From contig CM060987.1 in the NCBI GenBank assembly GCA_030765065.1, forward strand, positions 73,604,557 through 73,668,556: DNA of 64,000 nt. The letters run 5' to 3'. The number at the start of each line of letters is the position of its first letter. Positions within the stretch are counted from its first letter, which is position 1. Below the pieces are notes generated by a model. It saw nothing but the letters and a program-made list of their open reading frames with translations, ran no database searches and was not told the origin of the DNA. The stretch is from Deroplatys truncata (lineage: Eukaryota > Arthropoda > Insecta > Mantodea > Mantidae). The position numbers and the translations under genes are program-made. Below are positions 1-11,303 of this stretch, one piece after another.

Positions 1-340
1 GAACACTCTGGAATGTTCTGTGGAAACTTCCACTGGCTATATAAGCCAGCAGGTTCACCAGTTAAAGAGTTGTTCATTGAGTGAGTGAGTGCATTTCTGG
101 TGTGACAAAAGTGCTGCTTTCCTAGTGAGTTTGTGATGACTGCTGTGATGTGCAGTGACACTGCTTCTGCAAGATATTGCAGAAGTCTTCTGTCCAACTC
201 CCCAGCTTGTGAACCATCCAGAAGAAGATGCTATGTTATGCATATTTCATTACACTGTACATCACAAAAAAGTGAAGTGATTGAAAACTAAGTGAAGTGA
301 CAGTGAAAAGTTGAACTAGATTACATTACTGAAGATCCAG
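1..340 (+). repeat. Dispersed promoter-bearing repeat, copy 1
   Basis: This stretch shares a series of blocks, in the same order and orientation, with 41100-41540. Shared blocks include GAGTGCATTTCTG, a GCATATTTCATT..CACTG block and a GTGAAGTGACAGTGAAA block near the 3' end. Copy 1 opens with GAAnnTTC motifs followed by a TATA box at 38-45, so it may be a degenerate solo LTR or the 5' end of a retroelement. No coding sequence is seen. The left boundary lies outside the window and the family is not recognised. Confidence 0.55.
11..45 (+). promoter_or_regulatory. HSE-like motifs and TATA box in repeat copy 1
   Basis: GAATGTTC at 11-18 and GAAACTTC at 23-30 are both GAAnnTTC, the dimer unit of an arthropod heat-shock element. 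A clean TATATAAG lies at 38-45. The spacing between the two dimers is irregular, so this is an HSE-like gapped arrangement rather than a canonical trimer. Activity is inferred only. Confidence 0.4.
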
Positions 341-647
341 CGACAGCTTAAGAGAAGTGACAATAAGCATCAATGACCATTGAAAGGAAGACCTTTCATC
401 TCCCATGCCTACAGGACTGAGATAAGAGATATAAGTCTATTCTATTCAATATATTCTAAAGCAAAATAAATGTTAAAGTCAAATATTATCAAATACTTTA
501 CACAGGAAAATAAAATGAAACCTGATATAAATTGATCCTGACAATGTTCTTGCCTTTTGACATTTATATTTTTATCTGCACACATAAGTTGTCTTCAAAA
601 CTGAAAAGGCCACATTTTTAACATTGTGCTTCTTCTACCACTGACAA

Positions 648-1264
648 AGGGTAGTTAAATTATATTAGAACCCACTCGTGACCTCTCTTTACTGCGCGAG
701 ACAACTGGCAGTTGCGAGGGAAATTACGCTGACAGATGCTGGAAATTTTGACCTTCTGCTCTCAAACAGGCAGCATATCTCATGTAAATATTCTCGCTCA
801 GTCTCTGAAGCTCAGCAGCAGGAATTCTTGTGATTTCTTGCACAATGTTTTCTCTAAGTTCCTGTAGTGTGCAAGGATTGGAACAATACACTTTGTCTTT
901 TAAAGAATCCCATAAATAAAAATCAACTCATTAGTCAGGAAAACGAGGGGGCCACAAATCAACACTAATTATTCTGTCATCAAACATCTCTTATTGCATG
1001 TAATGATTCGGTAGCTGTATGTACTGTTGCAGAATCTTGCTGGAACCAACCATATAATTTCTCTTCTTCTGTCAAGCGATTGCAAAATGAATATTTACAG
1101 GAGACATGCTGCCTGTTTGAGAGCTGATGATCAACATTTCCAGCATCTATTATAAAGTAAGGATTTTAGTTTGCCTCTGCCGGTGTAATTTCCCTGGTGA
1201 TTGCCTGCTGTCTTGCACAGAAGAGAGAGGCCGTGAGTGGGTTCGAATATAATTTAACTACCCT
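648..1264. mobile_element. Foldback DNA element with transposase C-terminus in both arms
   Basis: The ends are long inverted repeats. AGGGTAGTTAAATTATATT at 648-666 recurs reverse-complemented at 1246-1264, and the similarity continues inward for roughly 150-180 bp. Both arms encode the same transposase C-terminus: minus-strand AACLRAEGQNFQHL (around 735-775) and plus-strand AACLRADDQHFQHL (around 1108-1150). The centre carries more of the same transposase on the minus strand. This looks like a palindromic rearrangement of a DDE element. No clear target-site duplication was found. Confidence 0.7.
709..1080 (-). pseudogene. Degenerate DDE transposase C-terminal half
   Basis: Minus-strand translation gives, in order, WFQQDSATVHTA (second catalytic Asp region, near 1030-1065), DLWPPRFPD (near 935-960), VDFYLWDSLKDKVY, and a helical tail ending FQHLSA-stop near 709. 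This layout matches IS630/Tc1/mariner-superfamily transposases abundant in insects. Two in-frame stops follow RFPD, and a frame change separates the QQDSA block from the rest. The N-terminal half is missing, so it cannot be active. Confidence 0.7.
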
Positions 1265-1969
1265 ATATGTTATGAAACCTCAGTCTTAATGTAGTAGTCA
1301 TTAATAAATCCTTTCCATAGTTCAGATTCCCTATCATTGGGAAATGGCACACATTCAGCAGTGTTAAGTGCACTTGTTTCCATCACATTTATAATATGTC
1401 TGTAAAACAATAAAAAAGAGAATTTCAACTATCCAAGCTTATTGTTCACTTCCAGATTTTGCTCTCTTAGCACCACATTTTCCCAGATTAAGAATATTTG
1501 ATTGGTGCTTGCAGTTCTCTTTATAAAGGGATCACCTAGAGAACTTTCTGCTAAATAGTTTAAATTGATAATTCTAGTTTATCAATTTTGCAAGATAATT
1601 TTATTAGCATTATGCAAAAGGCTCTATAGTAAAAATTGTAATGTTATTATCTGACCTACCCTCACCTCATTGTGAATGTATCTTCTGTTATCTATTGAAA
1701 CCCAAACACAAGCTGTGTAATATGGTCAGGGTGTGTCACATAAGACAGGCTGATGCCAAATGTGGTACAGCATGAAAACTATGATTCTGAGTAACCTCCA
1801 ATGGTAAATTGCTTGAAGAATGTTAGCTCTACAAAAATTTGATTCAGTTACTTTGAATTGCCCAAAGCTAAGTTGCATTAAGAGTAATGTGGTGATAAAA
1901 ATGTTATATAAATCAATGTTTTGCAGCAAATCTAGTTCTCAAAGAAACAAGTTGCTATAATATTTAATA
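1265..1969. other. Unassigned AT-rich sequence
   Basis: No coding similarity, tRNA-like structure or repeat shared with the rest of the window was seen. It may be intron or upstream intergenic sequence of the host gene. Confidence 0.4.
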
Positions 1970-2830
1970 GTTCATTCAATGTAACATACACAGGATCCTT
2001 ATGGACACCTATATCCCTTCCATCCTGTCAAATAAATTCAGCTATTGATTCTTTTATTGGTAAATGCAATTATTTTCAGTTCTGGAGTGGATGTAACATC
2101 AATTAATGGAGTGATTCAATTTAAAAATGTGCTTAAGTATTGCAGTAAAGATGCATGAAACTTAAAAAGTAAAAAGTTATGAATGTCTTGAAAGGATGAG
2201 TGGATGGTTGGATTTGAACAATGGTTGGATTTGCCCGACTGTTATATAGGTCTGTAATAAACAACCTGGAATGTCTGCAGTCCTCAATGGAGTTCCAGTA
2301 GTTCTTGTGTTCTGCTTGAGCCCAGCACTTAATAGCCTGTTTCACTGATCAGTAGGACACCCCCAGTACAGGCTCTGGACCCAAAAATGGGATTTTGCTG
2401 CCAATCTTAGCTGCTTCATCTGCTTTCTCATTGCCTGGTATAGCTGTGTGTCCTGGCACCCACATAAGTTGAACCTTATTGTGATCAGCCAGCGTCATTA
2501 AGGATTCCCGACATTCTGAGATGAGCTTTGATTTTATTGATGGTGATTCAGGTGCTTTAAGAGCAGTTTGACTGTCTGAGAGAATAAGAACACTTCTATT
2601 CTTTTAATGCTTTCCATGACACTGGCTAGGATTGCATAAACCTCAGCCTGGAAAACTGTAGTTAAGGTACCCAGACTATAAGAAATCTTAGTGTTATTAC
2701 AGTAAATCCCAGCCCCCATTCCTGATTTGGTTCAGTATACCAGATTGGGCCTTTGTTATTATGAGGTTTTACTGTCTTTCCCATTCACCCCTCTGTGAAG
2801 AGGAGATCATAAATTTCAATTCAAACTTGA
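1970..2830 (-). pseudogene. LINE 3' fragment: RNase H domain and tail (LINE A)
   Basis: On the minus strand an RNase H fold is readable. GAGIYCNN..SYSLG..VFQAEVYAI (2719-2625) holds the catalytic Glu, LSDSQTALKAP (about 2590-2550) the second Asp, and WVPGHTAIPGNEKADEAAK (about 2470-2410) the final His/Asp region. This is the RNase H that follows reverse transcriptase in Jockey/I-type non-LTR retrotransposons. The post-RNase H segment continues to about 2133. Stops and frame changes break it. No reverse transcriptase is present, so it is 5' truncated. Confidence 0.75.
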
Positions 2831-2879
2831 ATCTTGGTTCAAGAATGTCAGTCCTCATGTTGAGTATCTGTTGTACATT

Positions 2880-3640
2880 CTTATCTCAAGGAAGCTTGAG
2901 ATGATTAATGTGTCCAGTATTAGACACTTTGGTTTGGCAACAAATACGGTGATACGTGGTCATGGCTTCTGTCTTCATCCATATGTGGAGAGGTGTGAGC
3001 CCAATCAGCATCTCCATTGCCGCAGTTGAGTAGTTTTGAAAGCGACTTGTAGAGGTGTTCTGCGAGGCAATCGTGGCCAGTTGCCATCCTAAATAAGGCC
3101 ACTGCAGTCTTCCTTGGCATTTTTTGTATATCAGCTCTATCTTTAATATTCTTATAATCCTTATCTTTTAATTTATCTTCTTCATCAAGTCTCTGCTGTC
3201 TTTAGAAATGTTGTTTAATGTTATTTAATTGTTTATTTATTTCTATTTGTCCTAAGGTTTTATTTGTTGTATTGCACCTTTCTTTGCTAATTGATCCGCA
3301 TCCTCATTTCCCAAAAGTCTGACATGAGCTGGGATCCATTGTAGAGTGACATGATTTCTAGTTTCAACTGCTTTAATTAGGTTTCTTATTTCTTTAATAT
3401 TTCTTGTTGTTTTATTATTGTAATTTACTATTCCATCTATGGCTGATTTTGAGTCTGATAAGATGACTATTTTGTATTTTATGTATGGCCTATATAAAAT
3501 GTTCTGTAATGCTGCTTTTATAGCTGTTAATTCTCCATCATAGTGGTTGCTTGGGAAGCATGCCTGTGTTGTAGTCCATTTAGCGTTACCCAGGGAACAC
3601 CACGTGGAGGCAGACTACATTGTTCCCCACCTTTATATTG
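2880..3640 (-). pseudogene. Second LINE 3' fragment: RNase H and tail (LINE B)
   Basis: Another minus-strand RNase H remnant with a different sequence from LINE A. HYDGELTAIKAALQ carries the catalytic Glu (about 3540-3500), VILSDSKSAIDGI the Asp (about 3470-3430), and WIPAHVRLLGNEDADQLAK the C-terminal His/Asp motif (about 3345-3285). Downstream, ALFRMATGHDCLAEHLYK (3100-3040) matches the usual tail of these elements. Two unrelated LINE tails in tandem indicate independent insertions. Multiple stops are present. Confidence 0.75.
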
Positions 3641-3839
3641 TCAACATTTACATTTTGTAATTAATTTTTAAAATGTGTCAAATTTTGTGTTTATTGTACA
3701 AATAAAGGCTTTGGCGAGACGAGAAATTCGTGAAAATTTACGAAAAAATTACAGATTTAAATCATCTATATTTATTATGAAACATACAGATACTTCTAGT
3801 CAATGTTGTAAAACATTTTTTGCATTTATCGTTTATTAC

Positions 3840-3865
3840 AAAAAAAAAAAAAAAAAAAAAAAAAA
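3840..3865 (+). repeat. 26-bp poly(A) tract
   Basis: An uninterrupted A run. An AATAAA lies about 140 bp upstream, near 3701. It could be the 3' tail of a retroposed copy on the + strand, but no coding match was recognised upstream. Confidence 0.8.
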
Positions 3866-4708
3866 GCATGGCTTTGGTGATACACAATACAATCTTTCCT
3901 TGCCAGCTGTTTAATCTCTTACAACTATACGTGATGGCAATCTCTACACCACTACCTTATGCTTTTTCTCCCGCTCATGCATACAGGCCAGGCAGCAACT
4001 ATGCAAATTAGTCTTCACCAGACCACTGAATTTTAATATGAAGAAGTAACATTTTAAGCACCTAAAATAGTTCACAAAATTATTAAGCTAGGCCCTAAAT
4101 TAGATAACATTATTTTTAATTTTACAATTACATATTTTTACATCTGAGCATGACATAATGTAACATGTTATTCATAATTAAGAATACACTGTGTTTATCA
4201 ACTCCTGATTCTGCACATGTAAACTGTCTTTATCTGCTAAAACCATTGTATAGGCTAAAATGAACATTGATTTTATAGACACAAAGTTAACATATTTCAT
4301 GCTCTCTTCTTCTGAAATTTTTCTCGGTACATCTGTACATTTAATTCTTCAATCGAAGATTCTTTTTGGCACTGAAAGAAAAAGGCGAAGATATTTTTGA
4401 AAAGATAAAATCTTATTTTTGATGTAAAAAATCATAAAGGTGCTTTTTAATGGAGGAAGGGGACAGTTTCTTCACTTTCTTTCATCACTTCTTCCTTAAT
4501 TTACCTAACCTTGATATATTTGAATACTGTTAAAGCCAGTTATTGCTACCGTATTGAAATTCTTTTATCTTGTTAACTTTGCAGCAACTATTGGTGCCAT
4601 ATAGTTGTGCTGAATGTAGATAACTGTCATATAATAAGATTTGGCTGCATACTGGATTTTGCCCAGCAACAATCTTGAAATGTTTTTAATGGACAATTGA
4701 TCCATTAA
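3866..4708. other. Unassigned AT-rich sequence
   Basis: No exon, repeat or RNA feature could be supported between the poly(A) tract and the first SINE. Confidence 0.4.
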
Positions 4709-4763
<55 letters not shown>

Positions 4764-4976
4764 GGAGTTAAGGACAGTCAACTGCAAGGTCATTAGCGCC
4801 CTTTAAATAACTGATAACATACACACAAACACACATGCATTCACACTCCACATCCTGAACATACTGAGAAACCTTCTTGTTTTTAAAGAAAAATTTCTCA
4901 AGCCCAGCTGGAAATTGAACCTGGGACTCCTCACATAGTAGGCAGCTGCACTACTGACTGAACTATGGGACCAGTT
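4709..4976 (-). mobile_element. tRNA-derived SINE (family S1) with (ATC)n tail
   Basis: Read on the minus strand, the element starts with a tRNA-like head (4976 to about 4905). It has an A-box-like TAGTTCAGTCAGTAG and a B-box-like GGTTCAATTTCC, the RNA polymerase III internal promoter boxes. The body follows, ending in an (ATC)n microsatellite seen as (GAT)n on + at 4711-4760. A second copy of head and body lies at 12055-12217. The head is too degraded to be a functional tRNA. Confidence 0.75.
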
Positions 4977-4979
4977 AAC

Positions 4980-7140
4980 ATTATGAAGAAAATTTTACTC
5001 CTCACTGCTTGTTTTATGAATTATACAACATGATTTTTCCCGTCTTAAAGTAAAGTATTTATAAACCCCCAGGCAGGAATAAATTAAAGAAACTTTACAC
5101 TGTTTTTCATCTTTATAATACCACAGTGCAGCAAACACAATAAAGAATATGAGCACAAAACCAAGCACAGAGAGTAGAAGTGAAATTAAAAGAAGTATTG
5201 AGCTTGTCATTGCAGCATTGAAATGTTGACCAGAGCATGTTGATTGTTGGCGGCAAGCCATAATCATCAGCTAAATTCTACATTGTACACTTTGAACTTC
5301 ACAGCTCTTTTGGTAGCAATGAAAATTTAAAAATACTATACAGTAATTCTTTCAAAATACTGTTTTCAGGCTGTTTTAAGTTAAACAAGAATTAAAGGAA
5401 CTAAACAGGCATTTGCCTTAAAATCTAAGATCTAGCCATCACCAATGGGAATTTTGGCCACTTATGACAAGCGATAATCAGCATAGCTGCTTCCTAATTC
5501 ACATGTTAGAACTCTTTCATAATGGCATTTCTGTGATAAAAATAACCAAAACTGAAGTAGCAGCTATGATAAAGTCAATCATGCACTGAATAGAAAAAGA
5601 ATAATCCATTCCATTATGGCTCATCAGGAAGTAAGCCTTTTCTTGCAAATTATAATTCCACAACAATGATCATTAAAATCTTTATAATTTCCGAGGTGGC
5701 AATAATCAATATCATAAATTAGCTCCTGGCTTCACAAACCAACACTTTTCTTTAATTCATTCATATTAGGTGTGTCTAAAAATAATTAATGTTTATTTCC
5801 TCAGCTTAAATCAAGGTTTGTTTTGAATCATTTGTGATATTCCATGTTTTTCTCTAAAGAAGGGGCACAGTGAAGGGGAGGTTCTGGCGATTTAAACCCC
5901 CCTTCTTAGTCCAACAGAAAAACAATTAAAATTAAATTACAATAAATGAGTGTAAATTAGACCGAATGCCTCATACAACCCTATTTCAGACAGAAACAAA
6001 TAAAAATCTTCACCACATTTAAGTTTGACAATTGATTTCTACAATTTTCTAATGATAGTCAGCCGGTCTGCTCAGAGTGGCAAGCATAATTTCTGTTGTC
6101 CAAATGCCAGTTTCAGTTACTGAGTTCTCTCCACTCAGTATTTTCTTTGTACCAGTGCCCCTGGTGGCCTTCTTTCATTACACCAATATATCAATTGTGA
6201 AACAACAGTCATGGGGCATGCAAGCTTTGACTGCTATTACCAGGGTTGCCAACCTCAGAGACGTTGATAATTGTAGTTAACTTTACTCTGCTTTTCATGT
6301 TTCTAATAAAATGAAAGAGAAGGTGAGTTTCAAGTGTTATCATAAATGTATGCATAGCATTAAATTTTAGTTGCATTCATTTTGTGGTAGAAATAAGCTA
6401 GCAATATTGTAATATTTATCATAATGAATGTTTTGGAAATTATTCTTAAAAACTATTCATTTTTAGGAGGCTCTCCATTTAAAATATCCTTAATTGTTTA
6501 CTGACATAAACCAAGTATACAAAATATATTCTAAAATAATTCTCAAGCTTGTGTGTAAAAGATTTCAAACTTCTAAGTGCAATAGTTCACCAATGTGTAA
6601 ATATGGTCACAGAAGGATGCTTTATCTTCCTTACAGAAGAATGGACAAAAGATAAACTAGCGCTCTAAAGCAGTGAATACACCTAAAATGCTGAACTCTT
6701 CCCTGAACCAATTCCTGGTAATCATGGAAATGCTTTTAACAATCATATAAATTAGAATGAAGAATAATATGAATTAGATCATCTTAAAGGGGAAATGTTA
6801 ATATTAGCTTAGGCTTTTATTTGGGTTTTCCTTCTGTCACTGGGATGAACTTTGGGTAACTTTAGCACTCTATCCACCAGCTCATTTACACATTCACTTC
6901 AGACGTAATTCTTAACCAAATATGACATACATAGTTGAGACATTAAAATATACAAAAATGTTGGAGGGGAAGGAGAGAATTAGGTTTTAAAGCAGTGAAA
7001 GAACAATCAGTAGGGACTGTGAGGTAATCTATAAATGTCTGTTGCATAGGGACAAAAATAACAGATAAATGTATTCTTTACTGGATGGAAAGTATGCAAA
7101 GTGATGTAATTTTATACATTTGTTAACACTAGCAACATTT
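4980..7140. other. Unassigned AT-rich sequence
   Basis: About 2.1 kb without recognisable coding similarity. The minus-strand reading frame at 4995-5267 has a hydrophobic stretch but no homology that I recognise and no splice context, so it is not called as a gene. Confidence 0.4.
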
Positions 7141-7144
7141 TTGT

Positions 7145-7275
7145 ATTACTTTCTCTACTACGTATAGTAAGTAGGGGAAGTATTGCATTCCACCCAAAAA
7201 TTCGATACCGAGATTTCACCGGAAATACACGTTTTGAGACCTCCTGAATCCAAAAAAAGTATTTTTGGAAACATG

Positions 7276-7353
<78 letters not shown>

Positions 7354-8050
7354 CAGCATAACTCAAAAACGAACAATCGGATAAGCACCAAACTTGGTAT
7401 TTGGGTTCAGTATCTTCCAGAAATGCGACACGAAGGTTTTCAAGAAAATCCCCCCACCCCAGACTACCCTTTACATGGAAGATTTTTCGAAAATTTTAAT
7501 TTTCTCAAAAATGACTCTAATGATTTTGATGAAAATATCATATGTTTAGGGTAATGTTATGAGAATGAAATGCATATCTCGAATTTTCTGGGAATGTCTC
7601 CAAAAGTATTCTTCATTGTGAACGACTTTTGCATAACTGGTAAACCATAAGAGATAGACAAAATTTTACTACACAAAAAATGTAGATCGCGTTAAAATAC
7701 ACAACTTATGTCATATACATTTCTTTTGTTGAGTGAACCGTTTTCGAGATATTGCTTGTTATTTCCTTAAATTTTCCAATACTTATACTTTTTCTCAAAT
7801 GCGTTATTCATTTTTTTTATGTCCTGGACATGCAAAGAGAATGGAATGCGTCACATAGCAACCAGCGTTAAAATATTTGACTATCGCTTAAAAGCTACCA
7901 TATTTTCCTTGCATCTACAAGAAAATTACCAATAAGATTGACATCTCGATATCTCGATTAACATGAAGCATATGGAGAATAGGCGTTTGTAAAATTAGAT
8001 TGTACAAGAGTAGAGAAAGTCATGTGAGTGTAACACATCAGATTTTTTTT
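7145..8050 (+). repeat. Dispersed repeat family RG, copy A (near full length)
   Basis: It starts at a TACTTTCTCTACTA..GGGGAAGTATTGCATTCC block and ends at AGTAGAGAAAGTCATGTGAG..AACACATCAGAT. The first and last ACTTTCTCTACT motifs are inverted copies (about 7148-7159 and 8015-8026), suggesting short terminal inverted repeats. Internally it has a (GT)n tract, then a conserved GAACAGCATAACTC..AAACGAAC block. Copies or fragments recur at 17712, 30285, 54700, 55393 and 55813. Reading frames are not conserved between copies, so it appears non-coding and possibly a non-autonomous DNA element. Confidence 0.75.
7278..7351 (+). repeat. (GT)n microsatellite
   Basis: About 37 uninterrupted GT units inside repeat RG copy A. 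The other RG copies have only short TGTGTGTCTGTCTG at the same place, so the tract expanded in this copy. Confidence 0.95.
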
Positions 8051-8375
8051 ATATGCATTATTCTCTGAACCTTCAGACTGAACCTTAAGCTCAAGCTGAC
8101 ATAGCTATTGTCTTTGTTAGGGCCGGTTTCACAGTTCAGGCTTAAGTCGAACCTTTACTAAGAACGCAGCTTAAACAAAACTTAAGCTTTGGTTAAAGCT
8201 TTGCGAGTTTCACAGTAGGGCAACCACGTTTGGCTTTACTGAGCTAAACAACTCCTCGGAACTTTAAAGTTGGTAACGCTTGCGCATGCGCATCGAGCGA
8301 ATTCCCATCATTTGTTTATGGCGGCGCTGTTCCTGAAAGTAAGGTTTTATAGGTTATTAAGACACACACATTAAA

Positions 8376-8912
8376 ATGACCGAAAAATCAGAGCCAAAAT
8401 GTTCTGCTAACTTCTTTTCTCAAGAGTTAGCATTCTGTTAGAAATTGTAAAGCAGTATAAACACATAATAGAGTGCAAGCAATCTGATAAGGTATTGTGG
8501 AGCAGGAAGAACCAAACGTGGGGGAAAATTGCGGAGTTATTCAATGCAAAGAGCGGAATAATATACAGAGATGCTACCGTGTTGAAGGAGAAATATGACA
8601 ATTTGAAGAAAGTTACAAAAAAGAAATACGCGGACGAGAAAATGTGCTATTCGGGGTACAGGTGGAGGTCCGGCTGTGCCATCGTTAATTACGCCAATCG
8701 ACGAGGAAATAAAGGAATTAATTGGCGTCCAAATTGATGAATGTGAAACAATTTTCACAACCGTGCATGCTGTAGATTTTGAGACGATGGGAAAATCTCC
8801 AGCTGCAATTAGCATGCTTCCACTTGTATGTAACCTCAACGTCAAAAGAAGCATTGCTTCTGACGAGAGGGCTTTGTTCCTGAAATATAAAGTAATAATA
8901 CCTTATGAGCGA
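8376..8912 (+). pseudogene. Harbinger Myb/SANT-like DNA-binding protein
   Basis: An ATG at 8376 opens a frame that shifts near 8430 into LLEIVKQYKHIIECK, then W(G)KIAELFNAKSG and YDNLKKVTKKKYADEK. It shifts again near 8655 into a GTGGGP motif and a Glu-rich C-terminal region. The tryptophan-spaced helix-turn-helix, the lysine-rich LKKxxKKK helix and the TGGGP linker are typical of the Myb/SANT-like domain found in Harbinger accessory proteins and their domesticated relatives. It is expected to bind the element's ends and help import the transposase. At least two frameshifts make it a pseudogene. Confidence 0.65.
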
Positions 8913-8989
8913 TAAAGTATATTATAAAGGGGTAAGAATAAATTTAATATTACCAGTCTGTTTTATGTTTAAGTGCAACATCAATAATC

Positions 8990-9166
8990 TCTAGTACCAT
9001 CATCGCACCTGTTTACTTAACCGAAACCTCTCGTGGAATTCTCGGTCATTCCATATGTGGAAATGATTTGGACGCATTCTAAACACTTTAGGCCGTCTTC
9101 TGTTTGGATATGGTTTAAAATAATTTGCATTTCCTCGTCACTAAAATCGTCGTCCTCAGATAACAT
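8990..9166 (-). pseudogene. Harbinger transposase N-terminal remnant
   Basis: On the minus strand, ATG at 9166 begins an acidic stretch MLSEDDDFSDEEM. After a frame change it reads RRRPKVFRMR..FHIWNDREFHERFRLSK. The R/F-rich block ending in D-EF--RFRLSK is characteristic of the start of Harbinger-type DDE transposases. The catalytic domain is absent; sequence runs directly into the Myb/SANT gene's 3' side. This suggests an internal deletion. Confidence 0.55.
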
Positions 9167-9325
9167 GGCGACTCCTTAACCTAAACCCGCAGTTCAGTAC
9201 GGTTTAAGTCGAGTTCCGTATAATCTTGGCTTAGCGCTTGAACAACGCACTGTAAAACTCAGCTGTAGCTTAACTCTCCGGTTAAGCCCGATTCGGAGTT
9301 TAAGCTTATACTGTGAAACCGGGCC

Positions 9326-10576
9326 GAAGGTTATAAACATTGCCATTGGAAAGGAAGCAAGTGGTGACTGTTAACAGCACCTCTAGAGGCAATAAGTATT
9401 ATTGTGTAAGCTTGGTTCGTCATTTCATTACTTCACATCTTCCTTTGTTATCTCCATGTTAAAACAAATCTATGAAGTAAACATTTGATTTTATTCTGTT
9501 TATAAATTAAGTAAACCATTATAAAATTAAATAGGTACTTAGCAATTAAAAAGAGTGATGTACTCTTATCTAATCCTGGTCCAGTTTATGACAAACAACC
9601 CTGAAAAAATGGAGAACCTCAAAACTTCGCTATAATGTAACAAATGTTATGATATCTGCACTAGCCATGTTGAGGTGATAAGTCAGAAATTTGAATCAAA
9701 CTTGAGAAGCACAAAGTGCAAGTATAAGTAGTCCTGGCCATTGGAATTAAACTTTTCAAGCCTGACTCAACTTTCAATTTAGAATTTTCGGTTATTACTA
9801 TATTATTCATATTATTCACTTAATTGACTTTTTTTTAACTATTTTGTTTTTTTCTTATTTTTCATGAAGTAATCCTATACTATGTTGCTCCAGAACTTAT
9901 CAGTAATTTCAAACTCCTTCTTGATGCTTTTATAAGAAATTTATATTGATAGCGATATAATATTGTTGATTGTAAAATACTACTCCAACTCTTTTAATTC
10001 TCTTAACAGTAATAGTGTTTCACTTTTCATGTCAGTAAATGGATATTCTAGTAAGAATGTAAGATTCTAAAAGAATGGTTACTATGCCACATGCTTTCAT
10101 TTATATAATTATATTTTTAGGTATGTAGATTGTGTACATTTTCAGCTTATGCTTTTTTTGAGGCAGGACAATTTAAATGAGATTTTTGGAAGTAGTAACC
10201 TATGCATGCATCCATACTGTTCTATCTAGAGTAATGGAAAGAGACCTTCCTGCTTTGAAAACAGAAAAAATCAAAGTTGCAAAGCATTATTTAAAGCATT
10301 TTGAACTTTTAAAGAGACACATAAACTGAGTCTGCCTTCAATTTGTAAGCAGCTATTAAATGCAGGAATAAAATTTAACTCATAATATCTTTAGTTTGTT
10401 TAATTAAATGCTGACAGTCAATTTGGACCATATACTTTGGGGATAAAAATATTAGTAACTATTGTACTTACCAAGCAGTATTCTAACAAACAGTTTCTAG
10501 CAAGTGAAGCAATATGAATCATTAAGCTTGTGTTTTCTTTGTTTCATTCAATTTATTCTTAAATATTCTTGTTCAG
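9326..10576. other. Unassigned sequence upstream of exon 1
   Basis: AT-rich sequence without recognised features, ending in the acceptor of the first detectable exon. Because that exon begins in phase 1, this is intron of the host gene at least near its 3' end. Confidence 0.5.
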
Positions 10577-10745
10577 GGAAAGGTGGTGTTGTATCTCCAC
10601 ATCTGCAGCCACGCTCAGAACACAAGCCCCCACCTGTAGTGGTCATCAAGAAGGAATTGCGGGAAGATGAAGATATGGACGACCTGGAAGAATCAAGTTC
10701 TCGACGGCGTGGTGGCGATGGCAGGGAAATGGTTTCAACCTCTAG
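10577..10745 (+). CDS. Host gene, internal exon 1 of 8 visible (acidic/basic linker)
   Basis: The acceptor is CTTGTTCAG at 10576 and the donor is TCTAG|GTTAGA. The exon begins in phase 1 and ends in phase 2, so its last two bases plus the first base of the 16777 exon form an Arg codon. The peptide runs KGGVVSPHLQPRSEHKPPP, then a charged part (KKELREDEDMDDLEE, SSSRRRGGDGRE). It looks disordered, with no catalytic motif. The family is not identified. A SYD-1/RhoGAP100F-like synaptic scaffold is only a low-confidence idea, which would need an upstream PDZ domain outside the window. The upstream exon must end with one extra base. Confidence 0.85.
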
Positions 10746-11240
10746 GTTAGAAACTCTTCAAAATATGAATTCATTCGATTGCTTAAACTTGAATTTCTTA
10801 AAAAAACTAATATTTCTAATTATTTACAATTATTTATTTACTCTTCAGAAAGGAAAATGTAGTTGTTTCAGTTTCTTTTTGTGGATGACCTAAAGCGAGT
10901 GTAAAACAAGTTTGGTCCAAATACTCTGCAGAGAGATAATCAGGTATTTACCTAAAGTATCAAGAAAGATCTCTACTATATGAGGGTCAAAAGGTTACAA
11001 AGGATACTGCAAAGGAATAAAAAAACACTTAAAAACCTTTGATCAGAATTTGGTTAGAAGTTATCTAAAAATAATTTATTATTTGATATTTTATAATAAT
11101 TAAGGCCACATACTGAGAGTACAGCATAGATGAAGAGGTAAACAACTAGTGAACTTTGAAAGAAATCAGGAAACAGGAATATTTACTTTTTATGCTTATA
11201 GTGATTAATAAATTAACAAGAAATGCTATGAATAGTAGTA

Positions 11241-11297
<57 letters not shown>

Positions 11298-11303
11298 TTA
11301 GAA

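Larger units (their letters stand above)
8120..9325. mobile_element. Defective two-gene PIF/Harbinger-type element
   Basis: The ends carry inverted GGCCGGTTTCACAG (left, 8121 on) and CTGTGAAACCGGGCC (right, 9311-9325), with further AAGCTTAA-rich similarity inward. Inside, a Myb/SANT-like gene on + faces away from a transposase start on -, the usual divergent two-gene layout of PIF/Harbinger elements. The transposase is reduced to its N-terminus, so most of it has been deleted. The flanking 3 bp (TTA left, GAA right) do not match, so the target duplication is not confirmed. Confidence 0.7.

Noticed and set aside
4995..5267. 90-codon minus frame with a hydrophobic stretch
   Set aside because: It could encode a membrane segment, but there is no splice or promoter evidence and no similarity that I recognise.
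7112..7554. Open reading frames through the (GT)n tract on both strands
   Set aside because: Translations are dominated by VCVC or THTH from the dinucleotide repeat, and the flanks are RG repeat with no conserved frame.
8537..8854. 105-codon minus-strand frame
   Set aside because: It is the antisense of the Myb/SANT pseudogene, which has clear domain motifs on +.
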